The notes: a model not told the origin generated them from the letters alone. A stretch of DNA of 64,000 bases from Burkholderia sp. IMCC1007 (GCF_027257875.1 NZ_JAPVQY010000028.1:29898-93897), one strand, 5' to 3'. Shown: positions 9,586 through 18,810, counted from the first letter of the stretch. Numbers and translations: made by a program.

Positions 9586-10791
9586 TCAAATTGCGCCGGC
9601 CTCTCGCAGCGCGGCAATCGCCTGCGCGTCGTAGCCGAGGCCGCGCAGCACCTCGTCCGTATGCTCGCCGAGCTCGGGCCCGAGCCAGCGCGTTTCGCCC
9701 GGCGTGTCGGACAGTTTCGGCGTGATGTTCGGCAGCGGAATGTCGGTGCCGTCGGCCAGCTTGAAACGCTGGATCATCTGCCGAGCGATGAACTGCGGAT
9801 CGGTGAACATGTCGGCGGCGCTGTAGATGCGTCCGGCCGGCACGTCGGCCGCATTGAGCACGACGAGCGCCTCGTCGATCGTGCGCGGTGCGAGCCATGC
9901 GGCGATCGCGTCGTCGATTTCCTGCGTGCGCGGCACGCGCCCGTCGTTGCGCGCGAGCGCGGGATCGTCGGCGAGGTCGTCGCGCTCGATCGCCTTCATC
10001 AGCCGCTTGAAGATCGGGTCGCTGTTGCCGCCGATCACGATGCTCCCGTCGCGGCACGCGTAAGTGTTCGACGGCACGATGCCCGGCAGCGATGCCCCCG
10101 TGCGCTCGCGCACCATCCCGTACACGCCGTATTCGGGCACGACGCTTTCCATCATGTTGAACACGGCTTCGTACAGCGCAACGTCGACCACCTGTCCCGC
10201 GCCGCCGTTGACCTTGCGATGGTGGAGCGCCATCAGCGCGCCGATCACGCCGTGCAGCGCGGCGATCGAGTCGCCGATCGAAATGCCGATGCGCGGCGGC
10301 GGCAGATCCGGATAGCCCGTGATGTGACGCAAGCCGCCCATCGATTCGGCGATCGCGCCGAAACCCGGCCGATCGCGATACGGGCCCGTCTGCCCATAAC
10401 CGGACAGGCGCACCATCACGAGACCCGGGTTGTCGGCCGACAGCACGTCGTAGCCGAGGCCGAGCTTCTCGAGCAGGCCCGGGCGGAAGTTCTCGATCAC
10501 GATGTCGGCCTCGGTCGCGAGTTGCCGCGCGATCGCCTTGCCGGCATCGGATTTCAGGTTCAGCGTGACGGACTTCTTGTTGCGCGCCTGCACCGACCAC
10601 CACAGCGACGTGCCGCCCTGCTCCGGATGCAGCTTGCGCCACTTGCGCAGCGGGTCGCCGCCGTTCGGATCTTCGATCTTGATCACTTCCGCGCCGAATT
10701 CGGCAAAGAGGCGCGACGCGAACGGCCCCGCGATCAGCGTCCCGAATTCGAGCACTTTGACGCCCGCGAGCGGGCCCTGGCTGGTGCTCAT
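9586..10791 (-). CDS. CaiB/BaiF class III CoA-transferase
   Basis: Class III enzymes move CoA between carboxylic acids. It is 401 residues from the ATG at 10791, which is preceded by AGGGAGA; an ATG 15 bases further up is also possible. It opens with the family block GVKVLEFGTLIAGPFASRL and has NFRPG near residue 101 and the predicted catalytic aspartate D174 in SIGDSIAAL, equivalent to the Asp in formyl-CoA transferase. The substrate pair is unknown: no acyl-CoA dehydrogenase or acid-catabolism gene is beside it. It lies 48 bp downstream of recR on the same strand and may be read through from dnaX-ybaB-recR. Confidence 0.88.
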   Translation of the reverse strand: MSTSQGPLAGVKVLEFGTLIAGPFASRLFAEFGAEVIKIEDPNGGDPLRKWRKLHPEQGGTSLWWSVQARNKKSVTLNLKSDAGKAIARQLATEADIVIENFRPGLLEKLGLGYDVLSADNPGLVMVRLSGYGQTGPYRDRPGFGAIAESMGGLRHITGYPDLPPPRIGISIGDSIAALHGVIGALMALHHRKVNGGAGQVVDVALYEAVFNMMESVVPEYGVYGMVRERTGASLPGIVPSNTYACRDGSIVIGGNSDPIFKRLMKAIERDDLADDPALARNDGRVPRTQEIDDAIAAWLAPRTIDEALVVLNAADVPAGRIYSAADMFTDPQFIARQMIQRFKLADGTDIPLPNITPKLSDTPGETRWLGPELGEHTDEVLRGLGYDAQAIAALREAGAI

Positions 10792-10839
10792 GTGTCTCCC
10801 TGACATGAGGAACGGCGCCGCCGGCCGGCAGCGCCAGAC

Positions 10840-11436
10840 TTACATCGTGCGGCGGTCGAGCATCGCGCGGGCGATCGTGCCCGCGTCGACGTATTCGAGT
10901 TCGCCGCCCACCGGCACGCCGCGCGCGAGGCGCGTGACCGCGAGCCCGCGCGCCTTCAGCGTCTGGCCGAGGTAGTGCGCGGTGGCTTCGCCCTCGTTCG
11001 TGAAGTTGGTCGCAAGCACGACCTCCTTGACGATGCCGTCGGACGCGCGCCGCACGAGGCGGTCGAAATGGATTTCCTTCGGGCCGATGCCGTCGAGCGG
11101 GCTCAGGCGACCCATCAGCACGAAGTACAGCCCGCGGTACGTCATCGTCTGCTCGAGCATGATCTGGTCGGCAGGCGTCTCGACGACGCACAGCAGCGTC
11201 GGATCACGTTCGTCGTCGCTGCAGACCTCGCAGATCTGCGCTTCCGTGAACGTGTTGCACTTCTCGCAGTGCTGCAAGTGCTCGGTGGCGAACAGCAGCG
11301 ACCGGCCGAGCCGCTCCGCGCCCTCCCGATCGTGCTGCATCAGGTGGTACGCCATGCGCTGCGCGGATTTCGGCCCGACACCGGGCAATACGCGCAGCGC
11401 TTCGACGAGCGCGGACAGGGCGGACGGCTGTTTCAT
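10840..11436 (-). CDS. recR: Recombination mediator RecR
   Basis: Works with RecO and RecF to load RecA on gapped DNA. It is 198 residues, the usual size. An N-terminal helix-hairpin-helix ([16 protein letters not shown]) is followed by a four-cysteine zinc finger ([16 protein letters not shown]) and a Toprim domain beginning [10 protein letters not shown]. Last of the conserved dnaX-ybaB-recR trio. Confidence 0.97.
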   Translation of the reverse strand: MKQPSALSALVEALRVLPGVGPKSAQRMAYHLMQHDREGAERLGRSLLFATEHLQHCEKCNTFTEAQICEVCSDDERDPTLLCVVETPADQIMLEQTMTYRGLYFVLMGRLSPLDGIGPKEIHFDRLVRRASDGIVKEVVLATNFTNEGEATAHYLGQTLKARGLAVTRLARGVPVGGELEYVDAGTIARAMLDRRTM

Positions 11437-11466
11437 ACGGCGGCAAAGGCGGAACGGACGCTTCGT

Positions 11467-11793
11467 TCAGAACGGCAGCTTGAAGCCCGGGGGCAGCGGC
11501 AAGCCTGACGTCATGCCGCTCATCTTTTCCTGCGACGTCGCTTCGGCCTTGCGCACGGCGTCGTTGAACGCAGCGGCGACGAGATCCTCGAGCATGTCCT
11601 TGTCGTCCGCGAGCAGGCTCGGGTCGATCGCCACGCGGCGCACTTCGTTGCGGCAGGTCATCGTCACCTTGACGAGGCCGGCACCCGACTGCCCTTCGAC
11701 TTCGATCTGCGCAAGCTGCTCCTGCATCTTCTTCATGTTTTCCTGCATTTGCTGCGCTTGCTTCATCAGTCCGGCGAGGTTGCCTTTCAACAT
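11467..11793 (-). CDS. YbaB/EbfC family nucleoid-associated DNA-binding protein
   Basis: A small 108-residue dimeric nucleoid-associated protein. The N-terminal [20 protein letters not shown] helix and the central [21 protein letters not shown] strand region are typical of YbaB. It sits between dnaX and recR, 92 bp after dnaX with a hairpin in the gap and 30 bp before recR. Confidence 0.95.
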   Translation of the reverse strand: MLKGNLAGLMKQAQQMQENMKKMQEQLAQIEVEGQSGAGLVKVTMTCRNEVRRVAIDPSLLADDKDMLEDLVAAAFNDAVRKAEATSQEKMSGMTSGLPLPPGFKLPF

Positions 11794-11819
11794 GGGAATA
11801 CTCCTTCTGATCGTGTGAA

Positions 11820-11842
11820 ACCGGCACGCGGCGCGTGCCGGT
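11820..11842 (-). repeat. Intercistronic hairpin between dnaX and ybaB
   Basis: A perfect 10-bp inverted repeat (ACCGGCACGC / GCGTGCCGGT) with a 3-base loop. On the minus strand it is followed by only three T, so it is a weak terminator at best. It may act as an attenuator or mRNA-processing/stability element between the two cistrons. Confidence 0.6.
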
Positions 11843-11885
11843 CAATGTGTGCGGGCGTGATTGTGCCTGTTGCGGTGCGATTCGT

Positions 11886-14084
11886 TCAATGCAGCGTTGG
11901 CGGCGTCGCGTCCGGCGCCGAATCGGCAAGCGGCCGCACCGAGCCTTCGACGATACGCGCGCCGAAGTCGCGCACGAGTTGCTGGACGAACGGATCGCCG
12001 TGGATCTCCTGCTCGGCCTCGCGCTGGCGCGCCGCGCGTGCGGCCGCATCGAGCGCCGCTGCGGTGCGTCGTGCGGGCCCGACCTCGACCGCGACCTCGA
12101 CCGGCCTGCCGAGCGCGTCGGCCAGCGCAGCCTTCAGTTTCGCGACCTGCGCGGCGTCCGCGTACTGCGGCACCGGCACGGAAAGTTTCAGCGTCGTCGC
12201 ATCGACGGCCGTCAGCTCGCTGTTGAACGCCAGCTGATACGCGACGCCCTTGAGCGGCAGCCGGGCGGCCAGTGCCGGCCAATCGCCGTCGAAACCGACC
12301 GGATCGAGCGCGATCGCGGGCGGCAGCGGACGCGTGTCGACCGATGCGGACGGACGGGCCTCGGCCGGCTTCGGCGCAATGCGCACGTCGTCCGGGCCGC
12401 TGTCGAACACCGGCACGAAGCCGTCGTCGGCCGCGCCGCCGAACATCTCGTCCGCACTGAGCGGCACGTATTCGTCCGGCGGGATGTCCTCCCACGGCGG
12501 CAGAGCCTGACGCGTGTCGGCGGCCTGCGGTGCGCGGGCCGCCGCGCGCGGCGTCGGCACCTGCACGGCGGGACGCGACGCAGCCGGTTTCTCGGCGGCC
12601 GGCTGAGCTGCCGCCGGCTTTGGCGCAGCGCCGGCCCGCGAGCGCTCGGACGACACGCGCATGCCGGCATTGCGCAGCACGTCGAGTGCGGCCGCCGCGC
12701 CACCGCGCGGCGCGGAACGCGCGGCCGGCGCAGCACGCGGCGCCGGTTCGGCCGGCACATCGACCGCAACCGGTGCGGCCGCAGGCTTCACGGCAGCGGC
12801 GCTTGACGTATCGGCGGACGGCGCAGGCGCCGGACGCGCCGCTGGCGCAGCCGGGGCGACAGCAGCTTGCGGGCGCACTCCCTGCGCAGGCGCTGCCGGC
12901 TTTTTGGCCAATGCCGCCGGCGCGGCAACCGCTTCCGTGCGCGGCGCGGGCACGGCACGCGGCGCGGCCGGCTGGCCGCCGGGTGCACTGCCGGCAGCGA
13001 CGGCCGGCTCGAACGCGAGCATCCGCAGCAGCGTCATCGTGAAGCCGGCGTACTCGTCCGGCGCAAGGCCGAGTTCCGCGCGTCCGACCGTCGAGATCTG
13101 GTAGAACAACTGAACCTGCTCGGGGCTCAGCGTTTCCGCGAAGCGCCGCAGGTCGGCCGCTTCCGGCCATTCGTCCAGCACCGAACCCGGTGCGAACTGC
13201 GCCCATGCGATCCGGTGCAGCAGGCTCGCGAGATCCTGCAGCGCGGTGGAAAACGACAGGCTGCGCAGCGACATCTCGTCGGCGATCGCGAGGATCTCCG
13301 GGCCGTTGCCGGCGGCGAGCGCATCGAGCAGGCGCACCATGTAGGTCTGGTCGAGCGCGCCGAGCATGCCCGACACGGCCGCCTCGGTCACTTCGTTCGC
13401 CGAATAGGCGATCGCCTGGTCGGTCAGCGACAGCGCATCGCGCATGCTGCCCTGCGCCGCACGCGCGAGCAGACGCAGCGCCTGCTGCTCGAACGAGATA
13501 TGTTCTTCGCCGAGGATGCGCTCGAGGTGCGACACGATGTGCCCGGCCGGCATCTGCTTCAGGTTGAACTGCAGGCAGCGCGACAGCACGGTGACGGGAA
13601 TCTTCTGCGGATCGGTCGTCGCGAGGATGAACTTGACGTGCGGCGGCGGCTCCTCGAGCGTCTTCAGCATCGCGTTGAACGCATGGTTCGTCAGCATGTG
13701 CACTTCGTCGATCATGTAGACCTTGAAGCGCGCATCGACGGGCGCGTACACCGCGCGCTCGAGCAGCGCGGCCATCTCGTCGACGCCGCGGTTGCTCGCC
13801 GCGTCCATCTCGACGTAGTCGACGAAGCGGCCTTCGTCGATCTCGCGGCACGCGCGGCACACGCCGCACGGCTGCGACGTGACGCCGGTTTCACAGTTGA
13901 GCGCCTTCGCGAAGATCCGCGACAGCGTCGTCTTGCCGACGCCGCGGGTTCCGGTAAACAGATAGGCGTGATGGAGACGCCCGCCGTCGAGCGCGTGCGT
14001 GAGCGCCCTGACGACGTGCTCCTGGCCGACGAGCGAAGCGAAATCCTTCGGACGCCACTTGCGTGCGAGAACTTGATAGGTCAT
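11886..14084 (-). CDS. dnaX: DNA polymerase III subunits gamma/tau
   Basis: Clamp-loader ATPase, 732 residues in the full-length tau form. N-terminal AAA+ domain: Walker A TGTRGVGKTTLSRI near residue 45, a zinc module (CETGVTSQPCGVCRAC) and Walker B MIDEVHML. A long Ala/Pro-rich linker (about residues 370-560) leads to the tau-specific C-terminus that contacts the polymerase. The first base of the E. coli-type slippery heptamer is altered at the corresponding Lys-Lys codons, so production of a short gamma form by frameshift is not supported. Starts 110 bp downstream of the ffs terminator. Confidence 0.96.
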   Translation of the reverse strand: MTYQVLARKWRPKDFASLVGQEHVVRALTHALDGGRLHHAYLFTGTRGVGKTTLSRIFAKALNCETGVTSQPCGVCRACREIDEGRFVDYVEMDAASNRGVDEMAALLERAVYAPVDARFKVYMIDEVHMLTNHAFNAMLKTLEEPPPHVKFILATTDPQKIPVTVLSRCLQFNLKQMPAGHIVSHLERILGEEHISFEQQALRLLARAAQGSMRDALSLTDQAIAYSANEVTEAAVSGMLGALDQTYMVRLLDALAAGNGPEILAIADEMSLRSLSFSTALQDLASLLHRIAWAQFAPGSVLDEWPEAADLRRFAETLSPEQVQLFYQISTVGRAELGLAPDEYAGFTMTLLRMLAFEPAVAAGSAPGGQPAAPRAVPAPRTEAVAAPAALAKKPAAPAQGVRPQAAVAPAAPAARPAPAPSADTSSAAAVKPAAAPVAVDVPAEPAPRAAPAARSAPRGGAAAALDVLRNAGMRVSSERSRAGAAPKPAAAQPAAEKPAASRPAVQVPTPRAAARAPQAADTRQALPPWEDIPPDEYVPLSADEMFGGAADDGFVPVFDSGPDDVRIAPKPAEARPSASVDTRPLPPAIALDPVGFDGDWPALAARLPLKGVAYQLAFNSELTAVDATTLKLSVPVPQYADAAQVAKLKAALADALGRPVEVAVEVGPARRTAAALDAAARAARQREAEQEIHGDPFVQQLVRDFGARIVEGSVRPLADSAPDATPPTLH

Positions 14085-14193
14085 CGGGAAATTGTATCAG
14101 TAACGCTGCGTCGCGCCGACACGCGAAACGGTGCGGAATATGGGCAAAGCGCGGGGAAAACGGAGAGTGACGCAGCGGAGAACGACGCAGAAA

Positions 14194-14219
14194 TAAAAAT
14201 CGCCCGGCGAACGGGGCGA
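14194..14219 (-). terminator. Rho-independent terminator of the SRP RNA gene
   Basis: On the minus strand, TCGCCC / GGGCGA with an 8-base loop followed by TTTTTATTT, just after the 3' end of the 4.5S RNA. Confidence 0.8.
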
Positions 14220-14227
14220 GAGGGAAG

Positions 14228-14327
14228 GTGACGAGCCCAACCCTCGGCACTGGCAGAAAACGATTGTGGCTGCTTCGTTCCCGACCTGACCAGGTTCACC
14301 GCCCCACCATGCGAGGAGGCCCGTCAC
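14228..14327 (-). ncRNA. ffs: Signal recognition particle 4.5S RNA
   Basis: The minus strand carries the SRP RNA apical domain: CTGGTCAGGTC, a GGAA tetraloop closed by G-C, then CGAAGCAGCC, nearly identical to E. coli 4.5S RNA; the closing pair is swapped relative to E. coli, a compensatory change. The ends are set by the pairing GTGACG (14228-14233) with CGTCAC (14322-14327), giving about 100 nt of the short bacterial SRP RNA type. It binds Ffh to target membrane proteins. A promoter-like element precedes it and a terminator follows. Confidence 0.93.
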
Positions 14328-14332
14328 GGCAT

Positions 14333-14341
14333 ATTCTATCA
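14333..14341 (-). promoter_or_regulatory. Candidate extended -10 promoter of ffs
   Basis: On the minus strand TGA-TAGAAT, an extended -10 element, lies 6 bases before the predicted 5' end of the SRP RNA. No good -35 was seen at 16-18 bp. Confidence 0.55.
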
Positions 14342-14741
14342 CCGCTTCCAGCCGAATGCGATCGTTTGTTCGCAACAATGCGCAGGATTGCACGAACCGG
14401 CGCGCGATGCGGTCGCACAGTCCGCGCGAGCACACGTATATACAACGGGGTTATGGACAGCGGCTCTTGTATTTCGCGCACAGGCCTCCACCTTCGAAAC
14501 GCACCGGTCGAACGGCGCGTCGTACCCCTACTCGCGAAGCGGCTACTATCGCCGCCCGCAGCAGATAGCAATTTAGGCTAATATGACGCCCGAACGACCC
14601 GCGAGCCGCGGCATGCAGCGCTTACGCCCCTCCTTTCCGGAAAGGCGGAGTGACCTGCCGCAGCGGCCGGCAGCCTACGGCGGCCGGTACCGCTGCAACG
14701 CGCAAGCAGGCAGTCCCCGAACCGTAAGAGGTATTGACCCA
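14342..14741. other. Intergenic region between ffs and trxA with a strong hairpin
   Basis: About 400 bases with no convincing gene. The segment 14659-14695 can fold into a strong imperfect hairpin (GCAGCGG...CCGCTGC outer arms, CCGGC/GCCGG inner arms) in the trxA leader, ending 46 bases before its ATG. It is not followed by T residues, so it is more likely a leader structure than a terminator. TAATAT at 14579-14584 is a weak candidate -10 for trxA. Confidence 0.5.
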
Positions 14742-15068
14742 ATGAGCGAACAGATCAAACACATCAGCGACGCATCGTTCGAACAGGACGTCGTCAAATC
14801 CGACAAGCCCGTGCTCGTCGACTTCTGGGCCGAATGGTGCGGCCCGTGCAAGATGATCGCCCCGATCCTCGACGAAGTCGCGAAGGACTACGGCGACAAG
14901 CTGCAGATCGCGAAGATCAACGTCGACGACAACCAGGCAACGCCTGCGAAGTTCGGCGTGCGCGGCATCCCGACGCTGATCCTGTTCAAGAACGGCGCGG
15001 CCGCCGCGCAGAAAGTCGGCGCGCTGTCGAAGTCGCAGCTCACCGCATTCCTGGACAGCCACCTGTAA
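14742..15068 (+). CDS. trxA: Thioredoxin
   Basis: Cytoplasmic disulfide reductase, 108 residues. The active site WCGPCK is intact and followed by the cis-proline loop [11 protein letters not shown]. The start [10 protein letters not shown] is set by homology and an AGAGG motif upstream; the frame stays open to 14583 but that stretch is leader. It is followed by rho, as in many proteobacteria. Confidence 0.97.
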   Translation: MSEQIKHISDASFEQDVVKSDKPVLVDFWAEWCGPCKMIAPILDEVAKDYGDKLQIAKINVDDNQATPAKFGVRGIPTLILFKNGAAAAQKVGALSKSQLTAFLDSHL

Positions 15069-15168
15069 TACCGGCAGTCCCGCGGACGTGTTGTGAAACC
15101 GCAACACCGACCCCCCCGAGCCACCCCACCGCCGCGCAGGCGCGCATTCCGGGTCCCCCACCGTTAAA

Positions 15169-15193
15169 CCGGGTCTGCCCGGGTGTGTTTTTT
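15169..15193 (+). terminator. Possible terminator after trxA
   Basis: A short stem CCGGG/CCCGG with a 4-base loop followed, after GTGTG, by a run of six T. The stem is short, so confidence is modest. It separates trxA from rho. Confidence 0.4.
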
Positions 15194-15254
15194 AAACCCA
15201 AAAACCCGCCCCCCGCCGAGCCACCGATCGGCCGCTCAGGCGCGAATCGGCATA

Positions 15255-15263
15255 TGCTAGAAT
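15255..15263 (+). promoter_or_regulatory. Candidate extended -10 promoter of rho
   Basis: TGC-TAGAAT, an extended -10 element, lies about 100 bases before the rho ATG; no clear -35 was seen. The resulting leader would be long enough for the Rho autoregulation known in other bacteria (inference). Confidence 0.5.
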
Positions 15264-15363
15264 CAAAAAACGTCTACAAGACGCATTAAGTCTCAGAGCG
15301 CCTCCGCTCGCCCTCCTCCCTTTATTTCTTTTCGTCGCTTCTCCTCCCTGGCGGGTTCTCCGT

Positions 15364-16626
15364 ATGCATTTATCCGAGCTCAAGTCTCTGCACGTCTCCG
15401 AACTGATCGAAATGGCCAACGGCCTGGAGATCGAAAACGCGAACCGCCTGCGCAAGCAGGAGCTGATGTTCGCCATTCTCAAAAAGCGCGCCAAGACGGG
15501 AGAGACGATCTTCGGCGACGGTACGCTCGAAGTGCTGCCGGACGGCTTCGGCTTCCTGCGCTCGCCGGAAATGTCGTACCTCGCGAGCACCGACGACATC
15601 TACATCAGCCCGTCGCAGATCCGCCGCTTCAACCTGCACACCGGCGACACCATCGAAGGTGAAGTCCGCACGCCGAAGGACGGCGAGCGCTACTTCGCGC
15701 TGGTGAAGGTCGACAAAGTCAACGGGCAGCCGCCCGAGGCCTCGAAACACAAGATCATGTTCGAGAACCTCACGCCGCTGCACCCGAACAAGCCGCTGTC
15801 GCTCGAGCGCGAAATGCGCGGCGAGGAAAACGTCACGGGCCGCATCATCGACATGATCGCGCCGATCGGCAAGGGCCAGCGCGGCCTGCTCGTCGCGTCG
15901 CCGAAGTCGGGCAAGACCGTGATGCTCCAGCACATCGCGCACGCGATCAAGCAGAACCACCCGGACGTGATCCTGTTCGTGCTGCTGATCGACGAGCGTC
16001 CGGAAGAAGTGACGGAAATGCAGCGTTCGGTCGCCGGCGAAGTGATCGCATCGACGTTCGACGAACCGGCCACGCGCCACGTGCAGGTCGCCGAAATGGT
16101 GATCGAGAAGGCCAAGCGCCTCGTCGAAATGAAGCACGACGTCGTGATTCTGCTCGACTCGATCACGCGTCTCGCCCGTGCGTACAACACCGTGATCCCG
16201 GCGTCGGGCAAGGTGCTGACGGGCGGTGTCGACGCGAACGCGCTGCAGCGTCCGAAGCGCTTCTTCGGCGCGGCGCGCAACATCGAGGAAGGCGGCTCGC
16301 TGACGATCATCGGCACCGCGCTGATCGAAACCGGCAGCCGCATGGACGACGTGATCTACGAAGAGTTCAAGGGCACCGGCAACATGGAAGTGCACCTCGA
16401 GCGCCGTCTCGCGGAAAAGCGCGTGTATCCGTCGATCAACCTGAACAAGTCGGGCACGCGTCGCGAAGAAATGCTGATCAAGCCCGAGATCCTTCAGAAG
16501 ATCTGGGTGCTGCGCAAGTTCATCCACGACATGGACGAAGTCGAGGCAATGGAATTCCTGCTCGACAAGATCCGCCAGACGAAGAGCAACTCCGAGTTCT
16601 TCGACCTGATGCGCCGCGGCGGCTAA
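15364..16626 (+). CDS. rho: Transcription termination factor Rho
   Basis: Hexameric RNA-dependent ATPase that ends untranslated transcripts. It is 420 residues, full length. N-terminal RNA-binding domain ([18 protein letters not shown], then the cold-shock-like DGFGFLRSP), Walker [14 protein letters not shown] near residue 180, Walker [17 protein letters not shown], and the R-loop region before the C-terminus. It is a separate gene from trxA. Confidence 0.98.
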   Translation: MHLSELKSLHVSELIEMANGLEIENANRLRKQELMFAILKKRAKTGETIFGDGTLEVLPDGFGFLRSPEMSYLASTDDIYISPSQIRRFNLHTGDTIEGEVRTPKDGERYFALVKVDKVNGQPPEASKHKIMFENLTPLHPNKPLSLEREMRGEENVTGRIIDMIAPIGKGQRGLLVASPKSGKTVMLQHIAHAIKQNHPDVILFVLLIDERPEEVTEMQRSVAGEVIASTFDEPATRHVQVAEMVIEKAKRLVEMKHDVVILLDSITRLARAYNTVIPASGKVLTGGVDANALQRPKRFFGAARNIEEGGSLTIIGTALIETGSRMDDVIYEEFKGTGNMEVHLERRLAEKRVYPSINLNKSGTRREEMLIKPEILQKIWVLRKFIHDMDEVEAMEFLLDKIRQTKSNSEFFDLMRRGG

Positions 16627-16645
16627 GCGCCCCCGCCCGCAGCAA

Positions 16646-16681
16646 CGGCCGCCCGCGCGTTTCGCCGGCGGCCGTTTTTTT
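16646..16681 (+). terminator. Rho-independent terminator after rho
   Basis: Arms CGGCCGCC / GGCGGCCG followed by seven T, 20 bp after the rho stop. Confidence 0.85.
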
Positions 16682-16686
16682 GCCTC

Positions 16687-16720
16687 AACCTGAACGTGAA
16701 CGTACAGGTTGATCTATAAT
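16687..16720 (+). promoter_or_regulatory. MerR-type operator/promoter for the MerR-MFS pair
   Basis: A 24-bp dyad running AACCTG...CAGGTT (16687-16710, 10 of 12 positions symmetrical) abuts a perfect -10, TATAAT at 16715-16720. A weak -35 (CTGAAC, 16690-16695) would give a 19-bp spacer. The long spacer filled by a palindrome is the hallmark of MerR-family promoters, so this is the likely autoregulatory site of the gene starting at 16757. Confidence 0.65.
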
Positions 16721-16756
16721 CGCGTCATCCCGCTGACTAATTCCCGCCCTGCCCCG

Positions 16757-17257
16757 ATGCCGAACGACACCTCTCCTTCGCTGCTGACCGTAAGCGACGC
16801 CGCCTCGCGGCTCGGCGTCACGCCCCGCACGCTGAAGTACTACGAAGAGCGCGGGCTCGTCACGCCGTCGCGCAGCGGCGGCCGCTACCGGCTGTACGAC
16901 GAGGCCGACCTCGAGCGCTTCGCCCGCATCCTGCGGCTGCGCTCGCTCGGCTTCTCGCTGCACGGCATCACCGAGATGCTCAAGCGCCCGCTCGAAGAAA
17001 CGGGCGACGGCCGGCGCCGCTATTCGGACACGTCGCTGCGCGAGATCCGCGCCGGCCTCGCCGAACAGATCGACACGCTCGACGAACGGATCGCGGCCGT
17101 CCAGCGCGAGCTGAAGGATGCCGTCGCGCTGCGCAAGGAGCTGCAGCACGATATCGACTACATCGAACGGCGTCTCGCCGGCGAAAACGCCGATACGCTG
17201 ATCGCGCAGCGGCAGGCCGAAGCCGGCACGCGCCGCACGCGCAACGCGCGCACATGA
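16757..17257 (+). CDS. MerR family transcriptional regulator
   Basis: A 166-residue MerR-type regulator. N-terminal winged helix: LTVSDAASRLGVTPRTLKYYEERGLV then GGRYRLYDEADLERFARI; a long C-terminal dimerisation coiled coil (about residues 95-150) follows. No metal-binding cysteines are seen, so a small organic or oxidative ligand is more likely than a metal. Start set at MPNDTSPSL because the upstream in-frame region contains the promoter. Its stop overlaps the ATG of the MFS transporter by 4 bp, suggesting local control of that pump. Confidence 0.9.
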   Translation: MPNDTSPSLLTVSDAASRLGVTPRTLKYYEERGLVTPSRSGGRYRLYDEADLERFARILRLRSLGFSLHGITEMLKRPLEETGDGRRRYSDTSLREIRAGLAEQIDTLDERIAAVQRELKDAVALRKELQHDIDYIERRLAGENADTLIAQRQAEAGTRRTRNART

Positions 17258-18810
17258 ACGTCGCGCCCGACCGCTCGCCGCTGTGGAGCCGCGCGAACCT
17301 GCGTGCGGACCTGTTCCCGTGGGCGCTCGCGCTGGTCACCGGCATCGACTATTTCGACAACGCGGCCTTTTCGTTCTTCGCGAGCTACATTGCCGGAGGC
17401 ATCAACGCGTCGCCCGACGAGCTCGTGTGGTCGTCGAGCGCGTATGCGGTCATGGCCGTGCTCGGCATCCTGCAGCAGCAATGGTGGGTCGACCGGCTCG
17501 GGCATCGCCGCTACGTCGCCGGCTGCATGCTGATGTTCTCGCTGGGCGCGATCGCGGCCGCACTCGCCGACACGTCGCTCGAACTCGCGTTCGCGCGCGG
17601 CTTTCAGGGCTATTTCATCGGGCCGATGATGGGCGCGTGCCGGATCCTGATCCAGATCAGCTTCAAGCCGCAGGAACGGCCGCCTGCGACGCGCGCGTTC
17701 CTGATCATGATCCTGCTCGGCAGCGCGCTTGCACCGATCGTCGGCGGGCTGCTCGTCGCGCATTCGACGTGGCGCGCGCTGTTCGCGTGGACGGCGCCCG
17801 CCGGCATCGCGTTCGCGATCCTCGCGCTGCTCACGCTGCCCGATTCGGGCAGGACGCCCGACGACGAACGCGGCTCCGGGCACTTCTGGCCGTACGTCGT
17901 GTTCGCGCTCGCGCAAGGCGCGCTGCAGATCGTGCTGCAGCAGGTGCACTACCAGCTCTACAGCGGCTCGCCGACGCTGATCCTGCTGACGATCGCAGGG
18001 CTCGGCGCGCTCGCGTGGTTCGCGTATCACCAGTGGAACCATCCGACGCCGCTGGTGCGGCTGCATGCGCTGCGCGAGCGCACATTCCAGGTCGGGCTGC
18101 TGCTGTACATGTTCTATTACTACGAGTCGACGGCTTTCAGTTACCTGACCTCGCGGCTGCTCGAAGGCGGCCTTGGCTATCCGGTCGAGAATGCAGGACG
18201 GCTGGTCGGCACGATGTCGCTGATCTCGGCCACCGCGCTGTTCGCCTATCTGCGCTACGCGAAGCTCGTCACGCACAAGAAATGGTTCGTCGTGCCGGGG
18301 TTCGCGATCGCGATCGTCGCCGCACTGTGGATGACGCGGATGACGCCGCAGGTCGGCGAGGCCGCGCTGATCGGCCCGCTGCTGCTGCGCGGGCTGCTGC
18401 TGCTGTTCATCGTGCTGCCCGTCGCGAACCTGACGTTTCGCATCTTCGCGATCGACGAATACACGCACGGCTACCGGCTGAAGAACATCGTGCGACAGCT
18501 GACGATTTCGTTCGCGACATCGTCGGTGATCATCGTCGAGCAGCACCGCGTGGCCGTGCACCAGACGCGGCTCGTCGAGCGCGCCAACGTGTTCGAGCCG
18601 GCGTTCCAGCAAACGGTCGACGCCCTCACGCGCAGCTATGCGGCGGCCGGCCACGCGCTGGCGGAAGCGCACGGCCTCGCGATCGGATCGATCGCGCGGA
18701 TGGTCGCGCAGCAGGCGTCGTTCCTCGCATCGCTCGACGGCTTCTATTTCCTCGCGGGCGTCGCGCTCGTCGGCGGCCTTTTTGCGGCATGGCAAAAAGA
18801 GATCGATTGA
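17254..18810 (+). CDS. MFS transporter, DHA2-like (putative efflux pump)
   Basis: A 518-residue inner-membrane protein with about 14 hydrophobic segments, the DHA2 drug:proton antiporter layout. The loop after the second membrane helix (WWVDRLGHRRYVAG) is the MFS motif A region, and GFQGYFIGPMMGACRIL fits motif B/C positions. It is translationally coupled to the MerR gene just upstream (ATGA overlap). The substrate is unknown; export of a compound sensed by the MerR protein is inference. Confidence 0.88.
   Translation: MNVAPDRSPLWSRANLRADLFPWALALVTGIDYFDNAAFSFFASYIAGGINASPDELVWSSSAYAVMAVLGILQQQWWVDRLGHRRYVAGCMLMFSLGAIAAALADTSLELAFARGFQGYFIGPMMGACRILIQISFKPQERPPATRAFLIMILLGSALAPIVGGLLVAHSTWRALFAWTAPAGIAFAILALLTLPDSGRTPDDERGSGHFWPYVVFALAQGALQIVLQQVHYQLYSGSPTLILLTIAGLGALAWFAYHQWNHPTPLVRLHALRERTFQVGLLLYMFYYYESTAFSYLTSRLLEGGLGYPVENAGRLVGTMSLISATALFAYLRYAKLVTHKKWFVVPGFAIAIVAALWMTRMTPQVGEAALIGPLLLRGLLLLFIVLPVANLTFRIFAIDEYTHGYRLKNIVRQLTISFATSSVIIVEQHRVAVHQTRLVERANVFEPAFQQTVDALTRSYAAAGHALAEAHGLAIGSIARMVAQQASFLASLDGFYFLAGVALVGGLFAAWQKEID

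Noticed and set aside
12880..12920. Possible dnaX programmed frameshift at Lys-Lys codons (AAA AAG)
   Set aside because: The preceding base is C rather than A, so the tandem slip of E. coli (A AAA AAG) would mispair; no convincing downstream stem was seen. Only full-length tau is called.
11842..13869. Long minus-strand frame of about 675 codons overlapping dnaX
   Set aside because: Arg/Ala-rich composition and no recognisable domain; dnaX in the other frame is unambiguous.
15169..15193. Leader hairpin before rho as a riboswitch
   Set aside because: Stem is only five pairs and followed by T residues; it fits a weak trxA terminator better than any known aptamer.
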